In this document: positions 53,101 through 61,767 of the stretch, piece by piece
Layout of the letters: every line of letters begins with the position of its first letter
Numbering within the stretch: the first letter of the stretch is position 1
Assembly (NCBI GenBank): GCA_900753245.1
Contig: CAADYJ010000013.1
Span: forward strand, 1 to 63,592
DNA: 63,592 nucleotides
Origin: Clostridia bacterium
GTDB taxonomy: Bacteria > Bacillota > Clostridia > TANB77 > CAG-508
Reading direction: 5' to 3'
Program-made: the position numbers and the translations under genes
Notes under the pieces: model-generated
Database searches by the model: none
What the model was told of the DNA's origin: nothing
Seen by the model: the letters and a program-made list of their open reading frames with translations, nothing else

Positions 53101-53644
53101 TGGTCATATGGAACAAGTAGGATATGATACATATTGCAAACTATTAGATGAAGTTTTAAAACAAATGCAAGGAATTGAAGAAGTGGAAGAACAAGATATT
53201 CAAATAGATTTATCAGTATCATGTTATATACCTGAAGAGTATATAGAGAATAGTAGTCAAAAAATTGAGGTATATCAAGATATAGCACTATGTAAAACAG
53301 AGAAAGATATACAAAATGTTACAGATGAAATAATAGATAGATATGGACAAATGCCAAGTGAAGTTGAAAATCTATTAGAAATAGCAAGAATTAAAAACTT
53401 AGGAAGAAATGCAAACATATTAAAAATTACACAAAAAAGAGATGGAGTTGTATTTTTATATGATAATAATAAGTTTAATATTGATATAGTAACTATGTTA
53501 GTGAAAAAATACAATAGAAGAGTTAAGTTTTCACCAGGAATGGAACCTTATATTACATTGATGTTAGAAGGTAAAAATGATAAAGAAAAACTAAAAGAAA
53601 TTGAGGAATTTTTAATGTCAAATAATGTCGGCGAAAAGTTATAA
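50122..53644 (+). CDS. mfd: Transcription-repair coupling factor Mfd, interrupted by a +1 shift at CGG-AG
   Basis: Mfd displaces stalled RNA polymerase and recruits UvrA. The N-terminal UvrB-like modules, the RNA polymerase-interacting domain (GDYVVHKSHGIGQFVG), and the RecG-like motor with Walker A GDVGYGKTEVAIRAAFK, DEEHRFGV and TATPIPRTLHMS are intact. At 53086-53088 an in-frame CGG followed by AG diverts the frame to a stop (53125-53127), just after DLEIRGAGSML. Skipping C53086 reads GGA and continues GEIQHGHMEQVGYDTYCKLL into the C-terminal TRCF domain, ending at 53644. The whole span is 3n+1 and gives 1173 aa, a normal length. The loss would remove the UvrA-interaction control region. 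Confidence 0.93.
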
Positions 53645-53676
53645 ACACTTTATAAAAAAGAATGGAGAAGAGAAAA

Positions 53677-54462
53677 GTGCAAGTTATTACAAGTAAAGAT
53701 AATGAAATAGTTAAAAACATAAAAAAACTAAAAGAAAAGAAATATAGAGACCAAGAAAATAAATTCATTGTAGAAGGCATAAAAATGATAAAAGAAGCAA
53801 TTTTAGAAAATGCCAATATAGATAAAATTGTAATTTGTGAAGAATGCATAAACAATGGAACAATAGATAAAGAACTATTATATGAAATTTCTAAAGAAGA
53901 TTGTGTGTATGTTACAGAAAAAGTATTTAATACATTAACAGATGTAACTAATCCACAAGGAATATTAGCAACAATAAACAAGCAAAATAGTGAAGAAAAT
54001 ATATCATATAATGAAGATGTAATAGTTGTTCTAGATGGCATTCAGGACCCAGGAAATTTGGGAACAATATTAAGAACTGTAGATAGTGTTGGACTTTCAC
54101 AAATTATTCTTTCAGAAAAAACAGCAGATCCATACAATCCAAAAGTAGTTCGTTCTACAATGGGAGCGATTTATAGAGTAAATATAGTAAGAAGTAATAA
54201 TATTATAGAGACTTTAAAAAATATGAAAAAGCATAAATACGAAATAACAGCAACATCTTTAAATACAAATAAAAGTATTTATGATATAGATTATAGCAAG
54301 AAAGTAATAGTAATTGGTAATGAAGCAAATGGAGTTTCAAACGAAGTAATAAATTTAGCAGATATAAAAGTTAAAATACCAATGCTTGGAAAAACAGAAA
54401 GTTTAAATGCAGCAGTAGCGACAGGCGTAATTTTATATGAATATGTGAGAAGAAAAATTTAA
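53677..54462 (+). CDS. SpoU/TrmH-family RNA 2'-O-methyltransferase (RlmB-like)
   Basis: This 261-aa SPOUT methyltransferase has an N-terminal substrate-binding domain (VQVITSKDNEIVKNIKKL, then FIVEGIKMIKEAI). The knotted SAM-binding domain carries DGIQDPGNLGTILRT, VRSTMGAIYR, IVIGNEANGVS and IPMLGKTESLNAAVA. Members methylate 23S rRNA or tRNA riboses; the exact target is open (TsnR/RlmB-like). I prefer GTG 53677, 9 bases after GGAG, over the ATG at 53662 which overlaps that site. A GGACAGGC-type repeat follows the stop codon. Confidence 0.9.
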   Translation: MQVITSKDNEIVKNIKKLKEKKYRDQENKFIVEGIKMIKEAILENANIDKIVICEECINNGTIDKELLYEISKEDCVYVTEKVFNTLTDVTNPQGILATINKQNSEENISYNEDVIVVLDGIQDPGNLGTILRTVDSVGLSQIILSEKTADPYNPKVVRSTMGAIYRVNIVRSNNIIETLKNMKKHKYEITATSLNTNKSIYDIDYSKKVIVIGNEANGVSNEVINLADIKVKIPMLGKTESLNAAVATGVILYEYVRRKI

Positions 54463-54464
54463 AT

Positions 54465-54490
54465 TTTAGGACAGGCTTAAAAATTTAAAA
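54465..54490 (+). repeat. GGACAGGC-type repeat after the rRNA methyltransferase gene
   Basis: TTTTAGGACAGGCTTAAAAA begins a few bases past the stop codon and resembles the element behind gatD. Its hairpin potential is weak. Confidence 0.5.
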
Positions 54491-54561
54491 TCAAAAATTC
54501 TAGACATATAAGTAAATGGGGAGTATAATAATTAAAGAAAAAAAGAAAGAGGGAAAACTAT

Positions 54562-56325
54562 ATGAACAATAAATACAGAAATCATATGTGCGGAGAATTA
54601 AATATAAAAAATGTTTCAGAAGAAGTTAAGCTAGCAGGTTGGGTACAAAGAATACGTAATCTAGGTGCTATGAAATTCGTAGATCTAAGAGATGAAACAG
54701 GAATTACACAAATAGTAATAAACGATGAAAAATTATTAGAAGGAATAGATTTAGTCACAGAATGTGTTATATCTGTGGATGGAACAGTTCTAGAACGTTC
54801 AAATAAGAATTTAAAAATACCTACAGGAGAAATAGAAGTAGAAGCTAAAAATATTACAATGCTTGGTAAATGTAAAAATGTATTACCATTTGAAGTCAAT
54901 TCAGAAAAAGTAGATAGAAATCAAGTTAAAGAGGACTTAAGATTACAATATAGATTTTTAGATTTAAGAGATGATAAACTTCATAAAAATATTTTACTTC
55001 GTTCTAAAATCTTAAAATTCTTAAGAGATAAAATGGACGAAATGGGATTTGCAGAAATTCAAACTCCAATACTTGCAAATTCATCACCAGAAGGAGCAAG
55101 AGACTTTTTAGTACCAAGTAGATTACATCCAGGTGAATTTTATGCACTACCACAAGCACCACAACAATTTAAACAACTTTTAATGGTATCTGGATTTAAT
55201 AAATATTTCCAATTAGCTCCATGTTTTAGAGATGAAGACCCACGTGCAGATAGAGCACCAGGTGAATTCTATCAATTAGACTTCGAAATGAGCTTTGGAA
55301 CTCAAGAAGAAGTTTTTGAAGTATTAGAAGAAATATTTACATCTACTTTTAAAAAATTCACAACATGGAAAGTAGATGAAGGACCATTTATAAAAATTCC
55401 ATATAAAGAAGCTATGGAAAAATACGGAATAGATAAACCAGATTTAAGAAATCCACTTATTATACAAGATGCAACTGAAATTTTTAAAGATACAGAATTT
55501 AATGCATTCAAAGATAAAACCATAAAAGCAGTAGTAGTACCAAATGGAGCAGAGCAAGGAAGAAAATTCTTTGATAATATGACAGAGTATGCTGTAGAAG
55601 AAGCAGGAGCAAAAGGTCTAGCTTGGGTAAAATTGACTGAAGAAGGACCACAAGGCGGAATTGCTAAATTTGTTACAGATGAAGTTAAAAAAGGCTTAGA
55701 AGAAAAATTAGGAGCAAAAACAGGGGATAGTTTATTCTTTGTAGCAGATGAAAAATTAGAAACTGTACAAAAAATAGCAGGACTTGTTCGTATAGAACTT
55801 GGAAAACGTTTAGATTTATTAGAGAAAGATACATATAGATTCTGCTTTATAGTAGATTTTCCAATGTACGAATACAACGAAGAAGAAGGAAAAATTGACT
55901 TTAACCATAACCCATTTTCTATGCCACAAGGTGGAATGGAAGCATTGAATACTATGGACCCATTAGATGTTGTAGCATACCAATATGATGTTGTATGTAA
56001 TGGCTACGAAATGGCATCAGGAGCTGTTAGAAACCATGATCCAGAGCTTATGGTAAAAGCATTTGAAATAGCCGGATATAGTGAACAAGAAGTTGAAACA
56101 AGATTTGGTGCGTTATATAATGCATTTAAATATGGTACACCTCCACATGCAGGAGCTGCACCTGGTGTAGATAGAATGATAATGCTTATAGCAAACGAAG
56201 ATAATTTAAGAGAAATTATTGCATTCCCTAAAAACAAAAAAGCAAGAGATGTATTAATGGGAGCACCAAGCAATGTTACAGAAGAGCAATTAAGAGATGT
56301 TCATATAAAATTGATAGAAGAATAA
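54562..56325 (+). CDS. aspS: Aspartyl-tRNA synthetase
   Basis: AspRS (587 aa) is the bacterial-type enzyme with an N-terminal OB-fold anticodon-binding domain (VKLAGWVQRIRNLGAMKFVDLRD-like start) and the class II core. The core has motif 2 (CFRDEDPRADRAPGEF) and motif 3 (GAAPGVDRMIMLIA). The inserted GAD domain sits between motifs 2 and 3 (about 285-420). As gatCAB is also present, AspRS may be non-discriminating and feed Asp-tRNA(Asn) amidation, but this cannot be read from the sequence. A GGGAAAAC site precedes the ATG. Confidence 0.96.
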   Translation: MNNKYRNHMCGELNIKNVSEEVKLAGWVQRIRNLGAMKFVDLRDETGITQIVINDEKLLEGIDLVTECVISVDGTVLERSNKNLKIPTGEIEVEAKNITMLGKCKNVLPFEVNSEKVDRNQVKEDLRLQYRFLDLRDDKLHKNILLRSKILKFLRDKMDEMGFAEIQTPILANSSPEGARDFLVPSRLHPGEFYALPQAPQQFKQLLMVSGFNKYFQLAPCFRDEDPRADRAPGEFYQLDFEMSFGTQEEVFEVLEEIFTSTFKKFTTWKVDEGPFIKIPYKEAMEKYGIDKPDLRNPLIIQDATEIFKDTEFNAFKDKTIKAVVVPNGAEQGRKFFDNMTEYAVEEAGAKGLAWVKLTEEGPQGGIAKFVTDEVKKGLEEKLGAKTGDSLFFVADEKLETVQKIAGLVRIELGKRLDLLEKDTYRFCFIVDFPMYEYNEEEGKIDFNHNPFSMPQGGMEALNTMDPLDVVAYQYDVVCNGYEMASGAVRNHDPELMVKAFEIAGYSEQEVETRFGALYNAFKYGTPPHAGAAPGVDRMIMLIANEDNLREIIAFPKNKKARDVLMGAPSNVTEEQLRDVHIKLIEE

Positions 56326-56332
56326 AATTTAA

Positions 56333-56369
56333 GCAGAGATTTTTGAGGCAACTTAGAAAATCTCTGTGT
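56333..56369 (+). terminator. Hairpin after aspS
   Basis: The stem CAGAGATTTT/AAAATCTCTG is followed by TGTTTATTT, a probable terminator between aspS and mnmA. Confidence 0.7.
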
Positions 56370-56423
56370 TTATTTAAAGTGTTTGGAAAAGAATTACAAT
56401 TTGTATCATAAGGAGAAATAATT

Positions 56424-57515
56424 ATGGCAGTAAAAGAACGAAAAAAAGGAAAAGTATTACTAGGAATGAGTGGAGGGGTTGATAGCAGTGTATCAGCTGT
56501 TTTACTTAAAGAAGCAGGATATGAAGTAATAGGAGCAACAATGAAACTTTGGGAAGATAAAGAAAACCCAGAAATAGAAGGAGGATGTTGCTCATTTAGT
56601 GCTACAAATGATGCCAAAAGAGTATGTGACAAAATAGAAGTGCCACATTATACTTTAAATTGTGAAGCGGATTTTCAAAAATATGTAATAGACGATTTTG
56701 TAAATTGCTATAAAAATTGTAAAACACCAAATCCATGTATAGAATGTAATAAATATTTAAAATTCGGAACATTTTATAAAAAGGCATTAGAGCTTGGATG
56801 TGACTACATATCAACAGGACATTACGCAAAAATAGAATATTCAGAAAAATATAATCAATATGTTATGAAAAAATCTGAATCTACTAAAAAAGATCAAACA
56901 TATTTCTTATATAGTATTCCAAAGGAAGTATTGCCTAAAATGATATTTCCATTAGAAAATTTTACGGATAAAGCAGATGTAAGAAAAATTGCAGAAGAAT
57001 ATGAGCTAAATGTAGCACATAAAAAAGATAGTCAAGAAGTATGTTTTATACCAGACAATGATTATGGAAATTTCCTAGAAAAAAATTTAGATAGATTACC
57101 TTCAAAAGGAAATATAGTTTTAAAAGATGGAACAATACTCGGAAAACACAAAGGTCTTATTTATTACACAGTAGGTCAAAGAAAAGGATTAGGAGTTTCA
57201 TATAAAGAACCTTTATATGTAGTGAAATTAGATAAAAATAAAAATGAAGTAATAGTAGGAACAGAAAAAGACTTATATACAAATGAATTATATGCAAACG
57301 AATTAAATTTTTTACTAGATATAGATTTAACTAAAAAAATAGAAGTTATGGCAAAAGTAAGGTATAGAGCAAAAGAAGCAAAAGCTACCTTAGAAGTGCA
57401 AAAAGATGGAATAGCAAAAGTAATATTTGCAGAACCTCAAAGAGCAATAACACCAGGCCAATCTGTAGTATTTTATATAGATGACATTGTACTTGGTGGA
57501 GGGAAAATAATATAA
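56424..57515 (+). CDS. mnmA: tRNA 2-thiouridylase MnmA
   Basis: MnmA makes the 2-thio group of s2U34 in tRNAs for Lys, Glu and Gln, using sulfur relayed from a cysteine desulfurase. The 363-aa protein has the PP-loop ATP motif (MSGGVDSSVSAVLL), the catalytic Cys in PCIECNKYLKFG and the second catalytic Cys in SQEVCFIPD. The C-terminal domain carries a GQRKGLGVS motif. It begins with a short basic extension. An AAGGAGAAA site precedes the ATG. Confidence 0.96.
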   Translation: MAVKERKKGKVLLGMSGGVDSSVSAVLLKEAGYEVIGATMKLWEDKENPEIEGGCCSFSATNDAKRVCDKIEVPHYTLNCEADFQKYVIDDFVNCYKNCKTPNPCIECNKYLKFGTFYKKALELGCDYISTGHYAKIEYSEKYNQYVMKKSESTKKDQTYFLYSIPKEVLPKMIFPLENFTDKADVRKIAEEYELNVAHKKDSQEVCFIPDNDYGNFLEKNLDRLPSKGNIVLKDGTILGKHKGLIYYTVGQRKGLGVSYKEPLYVVKLDKNKNEVIVGTEKDLYTNELYANELNFLLDIDLTKKIEVMAKVRYRAKEAKATLEVQKDGIAKVIFAEPQRAITPGQSVVFYIDDIVLGGGKII

Positions 57516-57535
57516 AACAAATTTTCGTAAAACTA

Positions 57536-57564
57536 TTGACTTTGTTATAAAGAGTTGTTAAAAT
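57536..57564 (+). promoter_or_regulatory. Promoter of the 82-aa gene
   Basis: TTGACT (57536-57541) and TAAAAT (57559-57564), 17-base spacing, about 30 bases upstream of the ATG at 57596. Confidence 0.7.
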
Positions 57565-57595
57565 TACAATAGTTTATTCGAAAGAGGTGATGTAT

Positions 57596-57844
57596 ATGGA
57601 AGAAAATCCAAAGGCAAATAACCAAATCGAAGAAATAAATGTAGTTTTAAACGAATTAAAAGATGGACAAGTGTTATTGTCAAACCAATCACAAAAGAAT
57701 TTTAAAGAAATTATGAAAAAACTAATGAAAATGCAAGAGTACAATGAAATAAGTGATATGACAAATCAAGTATTTGAAATGCGCCTATCAAATATTGAAG
57801 ACTTTTTATTTAGACTAGAAGGTTACATACGAAATAATAAATAA
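57596..57844 (+). CDS. Small helical hypothetical protein, 82 aa
   Basis: I do not recognise this protein. It is soluble, acidic and almost entirely helical (NNQIEEINVVLNELKDGQ, SQKNFKEIMKKLMKMQEY, VFEMRLSNIEDFLFRLEGY), probably a coiled-coil bundle. The ATG at 57596 follows GAGGTGAT; an in-frame GTG or ATG a few codons earlier overlaps that site. It has its own promoter. A palindromic repeat pair starts right behind its stop codon. Confidence 0.65.
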   Translation: MEENPKANNQIEEINVVLNELKDGQVLLSNQSQKNFKEIMKKLMKMQEYNEISDMTNQVFEMRLSNIEDFLFRLEGYIRNNK

Positions 57845-57851
57845 AACAAAA

Positions 57852-57916
57852 ACGTCACAATTAGGGACAGTCCCAAATTGTGACGTTTTACCAGTTAGGG
57901 ACTGTCCCTAATTGTA
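57852..57916. repeat. GGGACAGTCCC double palindrome, overlapping the deacetylase 3' end
   Basis: The first hairpin, ACGTCACAATTAGGGACAGT ... CAAATTGTGACGT, is followed by a second one around GTTAGGGACTGTCCCTAATTG. The second hairpin overlaps the 3' end of the deacetylase gene: its last codons and stop codon come from the repeat. Confidence 0.85.
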
Positions 57917-58743
57917 ACAAAATCTTCAAAGGTTTTAAATGTGTATCCTTCACTTTTTAAAAATTTAATAGAATCTTCAAGAGCTAAATAAGATCTGCTT
58001 ACATCTGCAGTATCATGCATTAAAATTACAAGGCTATTTTTGCCTTTTGTAGTTTTTTTTAAATTGTTTAATAATTCATTAGAATTATAATGACCAATTG
58101 AATCTTGATTTAATGCATTCCAATCGACATAGCCATAATTTATTTCTTCTAGGTACTTAATACATTGCTTTTTTTGACTTGAATAAGAAGTACCTTTAGA
58201 GCCATTTGGAAATCTGAAAAGATGAGATGTATAGGAAGTTCCAATTGCTTCAGAAATAGCATTTTCAGTATCTTGTAAATCTTTTATAAAAGAATTTTTA
58301 CTTTGATACAGTTTAGAGTTTTTATGAGAATATGTATGATTAGCTATAAAGTGACCTTCATCATAAGCTCTTTTTACCGTGTTAGGAAATTCTTTTACAC
58401 GATATCCAATTACAAAAAATGTAGATTTTATATCTTCCTTTTTTAGAATGTCTAAAATTTGTGTAGTAGCAACTTTAGTAGGACCGTCATCAAATGTTAA
58501 GTATGCTACTTTTTCGTTAGATGTATATATAGAATCTATCTTTTGCTGAATAGAAGTGGAAAAATTGCCTTTAAAATCTATTAAAGAACTAACACAAAAG
58601 ATAGAATCAGGATAACAATAGGAAGTATTAGAATAAGATGCATATATGGAATAACTTAAAAAAGAAATGGTAAGAATTAAAATAATGCTTACAAATATAA
58701 TAATATGCTTTTTATTAAAAATATAAAATTTCATAAGATTCAC
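57895..58743 (-). CDS. Polysaccharide deacetylase (NodB domain), membrane-anchored
   Basis: This 282-aa protein has an N-terminal membrane anchor (IIIFVSIILILTISFLSYSIY) and an extracytoplasmic NodB domain. Its catalytic base and metal motif is TFDDGPTK, the zinc His pair is in HFIANHTYSH, RFPNGSKG is the next motif, and VILMHDTADV is near the end. Such enzymes deacetylate peptidoglycan GlcNAc or MurNAc; the PdaA type makes spore cortex delta-lactam. The last residues IRDSP and the stop codon are encoded by a GGGACAGTCCC repeat, so the native C-terminus was replaced or extended. No clear ribosome site other than AGGTGAATC is visible. Confidence 0.9.
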   Translation of the reverse strand: MNLMKFYIFNKKHIIIFVSIILILTISFLSYSIYASYSNTSYCYPDSIFCVSSLIDFKGNFSTSIQQKIDSIYTSNEKVAYLTFDDGPTKVATTQILDILKKEDIKSTFFVIGYRVKEFPNTVKRAYDEGHFIANHTYSHKNSKLYQSKNSFIKDLQDTENAISEAIGTSYTSHLFRFPNGSKGTSYSSQKKQCIKYLEEINYGYVDWNALNQDSIGHYNSNELLNNLKKTTKGKNSLVILMHDTADVSRSYLALEDSIKFLKSEGYTFKTFEDFVTIRDSP

Positions 58744-58854
58744 CTATGTAAGTATATGCAATAAAACATAAAAAAGAATATAAAAAGTATTGAAAAAATA
58801 ATAAATAAAAGGTAGAATAAACAAAAAATATAATATAAAGGAAGAGAAAAATAG

Positions 58855-60231
58855 ATGAAAAAAAATATAAGATATTATTTAGCATTTTATTTAGCAAAAT
58901 TATCAGTAGTAGCATTAAAAATAATTAGAAGAGATGCAACTCAATTTCCAGGAAAGCTAGCAATAACAATATGTCCTAACTTTTTACAAATGATAGAAAA
59001 ACCAAAGACTATTATTGCAGTTACAGGAACAAATGGAAAGACTACTGTATGTAATATGATAGAAGATTGCTTAAGAGAAAATAATTATGAATTTATAGAT
59101 AATCAGTTAGGTTCAAATACAAATTCAGGAATAGCTTCTACATTTATTAAAGGAGCGAAATTATCTGGAAAGCAGAAGAAAGATATGGCAGTATTTGAAA
59201 TAGATGAAAGAAGTTCAATAAGAATATATCCTTTTATGAAACCAACATATTTAATATGTACAAATCTATTTAGAGATTCTTTAATGAGAAATGCACATAC
59301 AGAATTTATTTCTAGTATGCTAACTAATAATATCCCTAAAGAAACGAAATTAATATTAAATGGTGACGATTTAATAGTAAGCAATTTAGCACCAGATAAT
59401 GAAAGAGTATATTTTGGAATAAATAGACTTGATACAGATACAGACACTTGTCAAAATATTGCAAGAGATATTATTGTTTGCCCTAAATGTGATAGTAAAT
59501 TAAAATATGAATTTGTTAGGTATAACCACATAGGAAGGGCACGTTGTAGTAAATGTGACTTTTCATCTCCAAAAATTGATTATGAAGTAACAAATATAGA
59601 TTTTGAAAATAAAAAAATGACAATAAGACATGAAGAAAAAAATGAAGTTTATGATATTATAAATAATAATATTATAAACATTTATAATATGCTTGCAACA
59701 ATAACTCTTTTAAGAGAATTAGGACTTACAGATGAACAAATTAATCCTGTTTTGAAAAAACAGAAAATAGTTGATACAAGATATTTTAAAGAAACTGTAG
59801 GAAAAGTAGAAGTTGTTACTCAACTTGCAAAGGGTATGAATCCAATAGCATGTTCAAGAGCTTTTGATTATGTAAGAAAAGAAAGTGGAAATAAAGCAGT
59901 ATTTGTATTATTGGATGATCTACATGAAGCAGCTTCTGGTTCAGAAAATATAGCATGGCATTATGATACAGATTATGAGTTTTTAAATGATGATTCAATT
60001 AAACAGATATTAACAGCGGGAGCCAGATATTTAGATACAAAGGTAAGATTGGAAATGGCAGATATTCCTATGGAAAAAGTAGTTTGTCAGAGAGACGAAA
60101 TATCATTAGTGGACAAGTTAGAATTAAATGGAATAGATAAAGTATTTATTTTACATGATCTATATTCAATAAAATTAAAAGAAGAAATAAAAGATAGAGT
60201 AGTAAAGAAATTAAGAGAAATGGGGGAATAG
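58855..60231 (+). CDS. murT: MurT-type lipid II isoglutaminyl synthase subunit
   Basis: MurT with GatD amidates the D-Glu of lipid II to D-isoglutamine. The 458-aa protein has the Mur-ligase P-loop GTNGKTT (58-64). A four-Cys zinc ribbon is inserted in the central domain (CPKC at 209-212 and CSKC at 231-234). The C-terminal DUF1727 domain has the conserved DDLHEAASGSENIAW stretch. All parts of a functional MurT are present. gatD follows 3 bases after the stop, so they form one operon. An AAGGAAGAG site precedes the ATG. Confidence 0.95.
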   Translation: MKKNIRYYLAFYLAKLSVVALKIIRRDATQFPGKLAITICPNFLQMIEKPKTIIAVTGTNGKTTVCNMIEDCLRENNYEFIDNQLGSNTNSGIASTFIKGAKLSGKQKKDMAVFEIDERSSIRIYPFMKPTYLICTNLFRDSLMRNAHTEFISSMLTNNIPKETKLILNGDDLIVSNLAPDNERVYFGINRLDTDTDTCQNIARDIIVCPKCDSKLKYEFVRYNHIGRARCSKCDFSSPKIDYEVTNIDFENKKMTIRHEEKNEVYDIINNNIINIYNMLATITLLRELGLTDEQINPVLKKQKIVDTRYFKETVGKVEVVTQLAKGMNPIACSRAFDYVRKESGNKAVFVLLDDLHEAASGSENIAWHYDTDYEFLNDDSIKQILTAGARYLDTKVRLEMADIPMEKVVCQRDEISLVDKLELNGIDKVFILHDLYSIKLKEEIKDRVVKKLREMGE

Positions 60232-60234
60232 AAA

Positions 60235-60942
60235 ATGGAAGAAGATTTAAAAATAGAAGTACTATTTCCTGAATTCTGCAATTTATATGGAGATATTAGT
60301 AATATAAAATACTTAAAAAAGTGTCTTCCAAATGCAAAATTTTATGAAACAGCATTTGATGAAGAACTAATATTTATAAAAGAAAAAGTGAACTTTATCT
60401 ATTTAGGACCTATGACAGAAAAAATGCAAGAAAAAGTAATAAATAAATTGAAACCATATAAAGAAAGAATAAAAGAATTAATAGATGAAAATGTAGTATT
60501 TCTTGTAACAGGAAATGCTATAGAAATATTTGGAAAATATATAGAAAATGAAGATGGAACCAAAATAGATGCATTAGATATATTTGATATATATGCAAAA
60601 AGAGATATGTTACATCGTCATAATAGTATTTTTATAGGAAATTGGGAAGATATAAAAGTAGTAGGATTTAAAAGTCAATTTACATTTGCATATGGAAATA
60701 ATGAAAATGATTATTTTGCTAAAGTAGAAAAAGGAATAGGATTAAATAAAGAATCAAAATTAGAAGGAATACAAAAGAATAATTTTATAGGAACTTATTT
60801 ATTGGGTCCAATATTAATATTAAATCCTATGTTTACTAAAAAAATAATAGAAAAAATGGGAATTGAAGATGTAAAACTAGCTTTTGAAGAAGATACAATT
60901 GCAGCATATAATCAAAGACTTAGTGAATTTGAAAAACTTTAA
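60235..60942 (+). CDS. gatD: GatD-like amidotransferase subunit lacking catalytic residues
   Basis: GatD is the class I glutaminase partner of MurT. The 235-aa protein has the expected fold features: the N-terminal NLYGDISNIKYL stretch, FIYLGPMTEK in place of the usual GGGxDxEQ, and GTYLLGPILILNP near the C-terminus. The nucleophile elbow usually reads CGGYQxLG; here it is GNAIEIFG (93-100), so Cys is replaced by Gly93. The catalytic His of GTYLHGP is Leu190. No other Cys lies near. A functional glutaminase is therefore unlikely, although its position directly after murT is kept. The frame is intact and not degraded. Confidence 0.88.
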   Translation: MEEDLKIEVLFPEFCNLYGDISNIKYLKKCLPNAKFYETAFDEELIFIKEKVNFIYLGPMTEKMQEKVINKLKPYKERIKELIDENVVFLVTGNAIEIFGKYIENEDGTKIDALDIFDIYAKRDMLHRHNSIFIGNWEDIKVVGFKSQFTFAYGNNENDYFAKVEKGIGLNKESKLEGIQKNNFIGTYLLGPILILNPMFTKKIIEKMGIEDVKLAFEEDTIAAYNQRLSEFEKL

Positions 60943-60949
60943 ATTTTAG

Positions 60950-60985
60950 GGGCGGGTTTAAAAATTTAATTTAAGCCTGTCTCTT
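60950..60985 (+). repeat. GGGGCGGG-type repeat after gatD
   Basis: TTTTAGGGGCGGGTTTAAA ... TTTAAGCCTGTCTC forms an imperfect hairpin past the gatD stop codon. It is related to TTTTAGGACAGGCTTAAAAA, which follows the methyltransferase gene at 54465-54490. Confidence 0.6.
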
Positions 60986-61052
60986 TAATTTATTCCTTGA
61001 CATAAAAGCCTTTACGTGCGATAATAGAAAGGAATTTTAAAGGAGAAATGTA

Positions 61053-61667
61053 ATGGAAAAAGAAAAAATAAAAGCAATAATTGAAGCTATTTTATTTGCT
61101 TGTGGAAGAGAAGTAGAAATAAAAGAGTTAATGTCTGCATTAGAAATGAGTAGTAAAGATATTATATCTGTTATTGAAGAAATGAAGCAAGATTATGAAA
61201 AAGAAAATAGAGGAATACAAATAATAAAAGTAAATAGCGCATTTCAATTAACTACTAAAAAAGAATATTATGAATATATATATCCTATATTTGATAAGAG
61301 AAATAAACCTAATTTATCAAATGCAGCACTAGAAACACTTTCTATTATTGCATATAATCCTAAAATAACAAAGGCAGAAATAGAGTCAATTCGTGGGGTT
61401 AATTCTGATGGAACTATGTATAAATTGTTAGATTATAATTTAATCGAGAATGTGGGCAAAGCTGATGCACCAGGAAGACCAAGTATGTATAGTGTAACTA
61501 ATGAATTCTTAAAATTATTCGGATTAACATCTTTGGATGATTTGCCAGAGCTTCCAAGATATAAATTAGACGAAAATCAGCAAATAGTAATAGATGATAT
61601 TATAAAAGAAAATAATGAAGAAAACATAGAGGCTCCAATGCCCGAAAGGGAAGAAAGTAATAAATAA
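61053..61667 (+). CDS. scpB: Segregation and condensation protein B
   Basis: ScpB (204 aa) is the paired winged-helix subunit that binds ScpA in the SMC condensin complex. The N-terminal IKAIIEAILFACGREVEIKE and the conserved LSNAALETLSIIAYNPKITKAEIESIRG stretch (read in two parts) are family markers. A short acidic C-terminal tail (NNEENIEAPMPEREES) follows. scpA is not adjacent in this window. The ribosome site is AAAGGAGAAAT before the ATG. The 100 bases to proS contain only a loose inverted repeat. Confidence 0.95.
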   Translation: MEKEKIKAIIEAILFACGREVEIKELMSALEMSSKDIISVIEEMKQDYEKENRGIQIIKVNSAFQLTTKKEYYEYIYPIFDKRNKPNLSNAALETLSIIAYNPKITKAEIESIRGVNSDGTMYKLLDYNLIENVGKADAPGRPSMYSVTNEFLKLFGLTSLDDLPELPRYKLDENQQIVIDDIIKENNEENIEAPMPEREESNK

Positions 61668-61767
61668 AAATAGACGTGATATATTTTGAGTCTATTCAAA
61701 AAACGTATGTAGGGAGTATCATGTCTGAAATTAAAACAAGAAAAATTTAAAGAAAAGAGGAGCAAAA

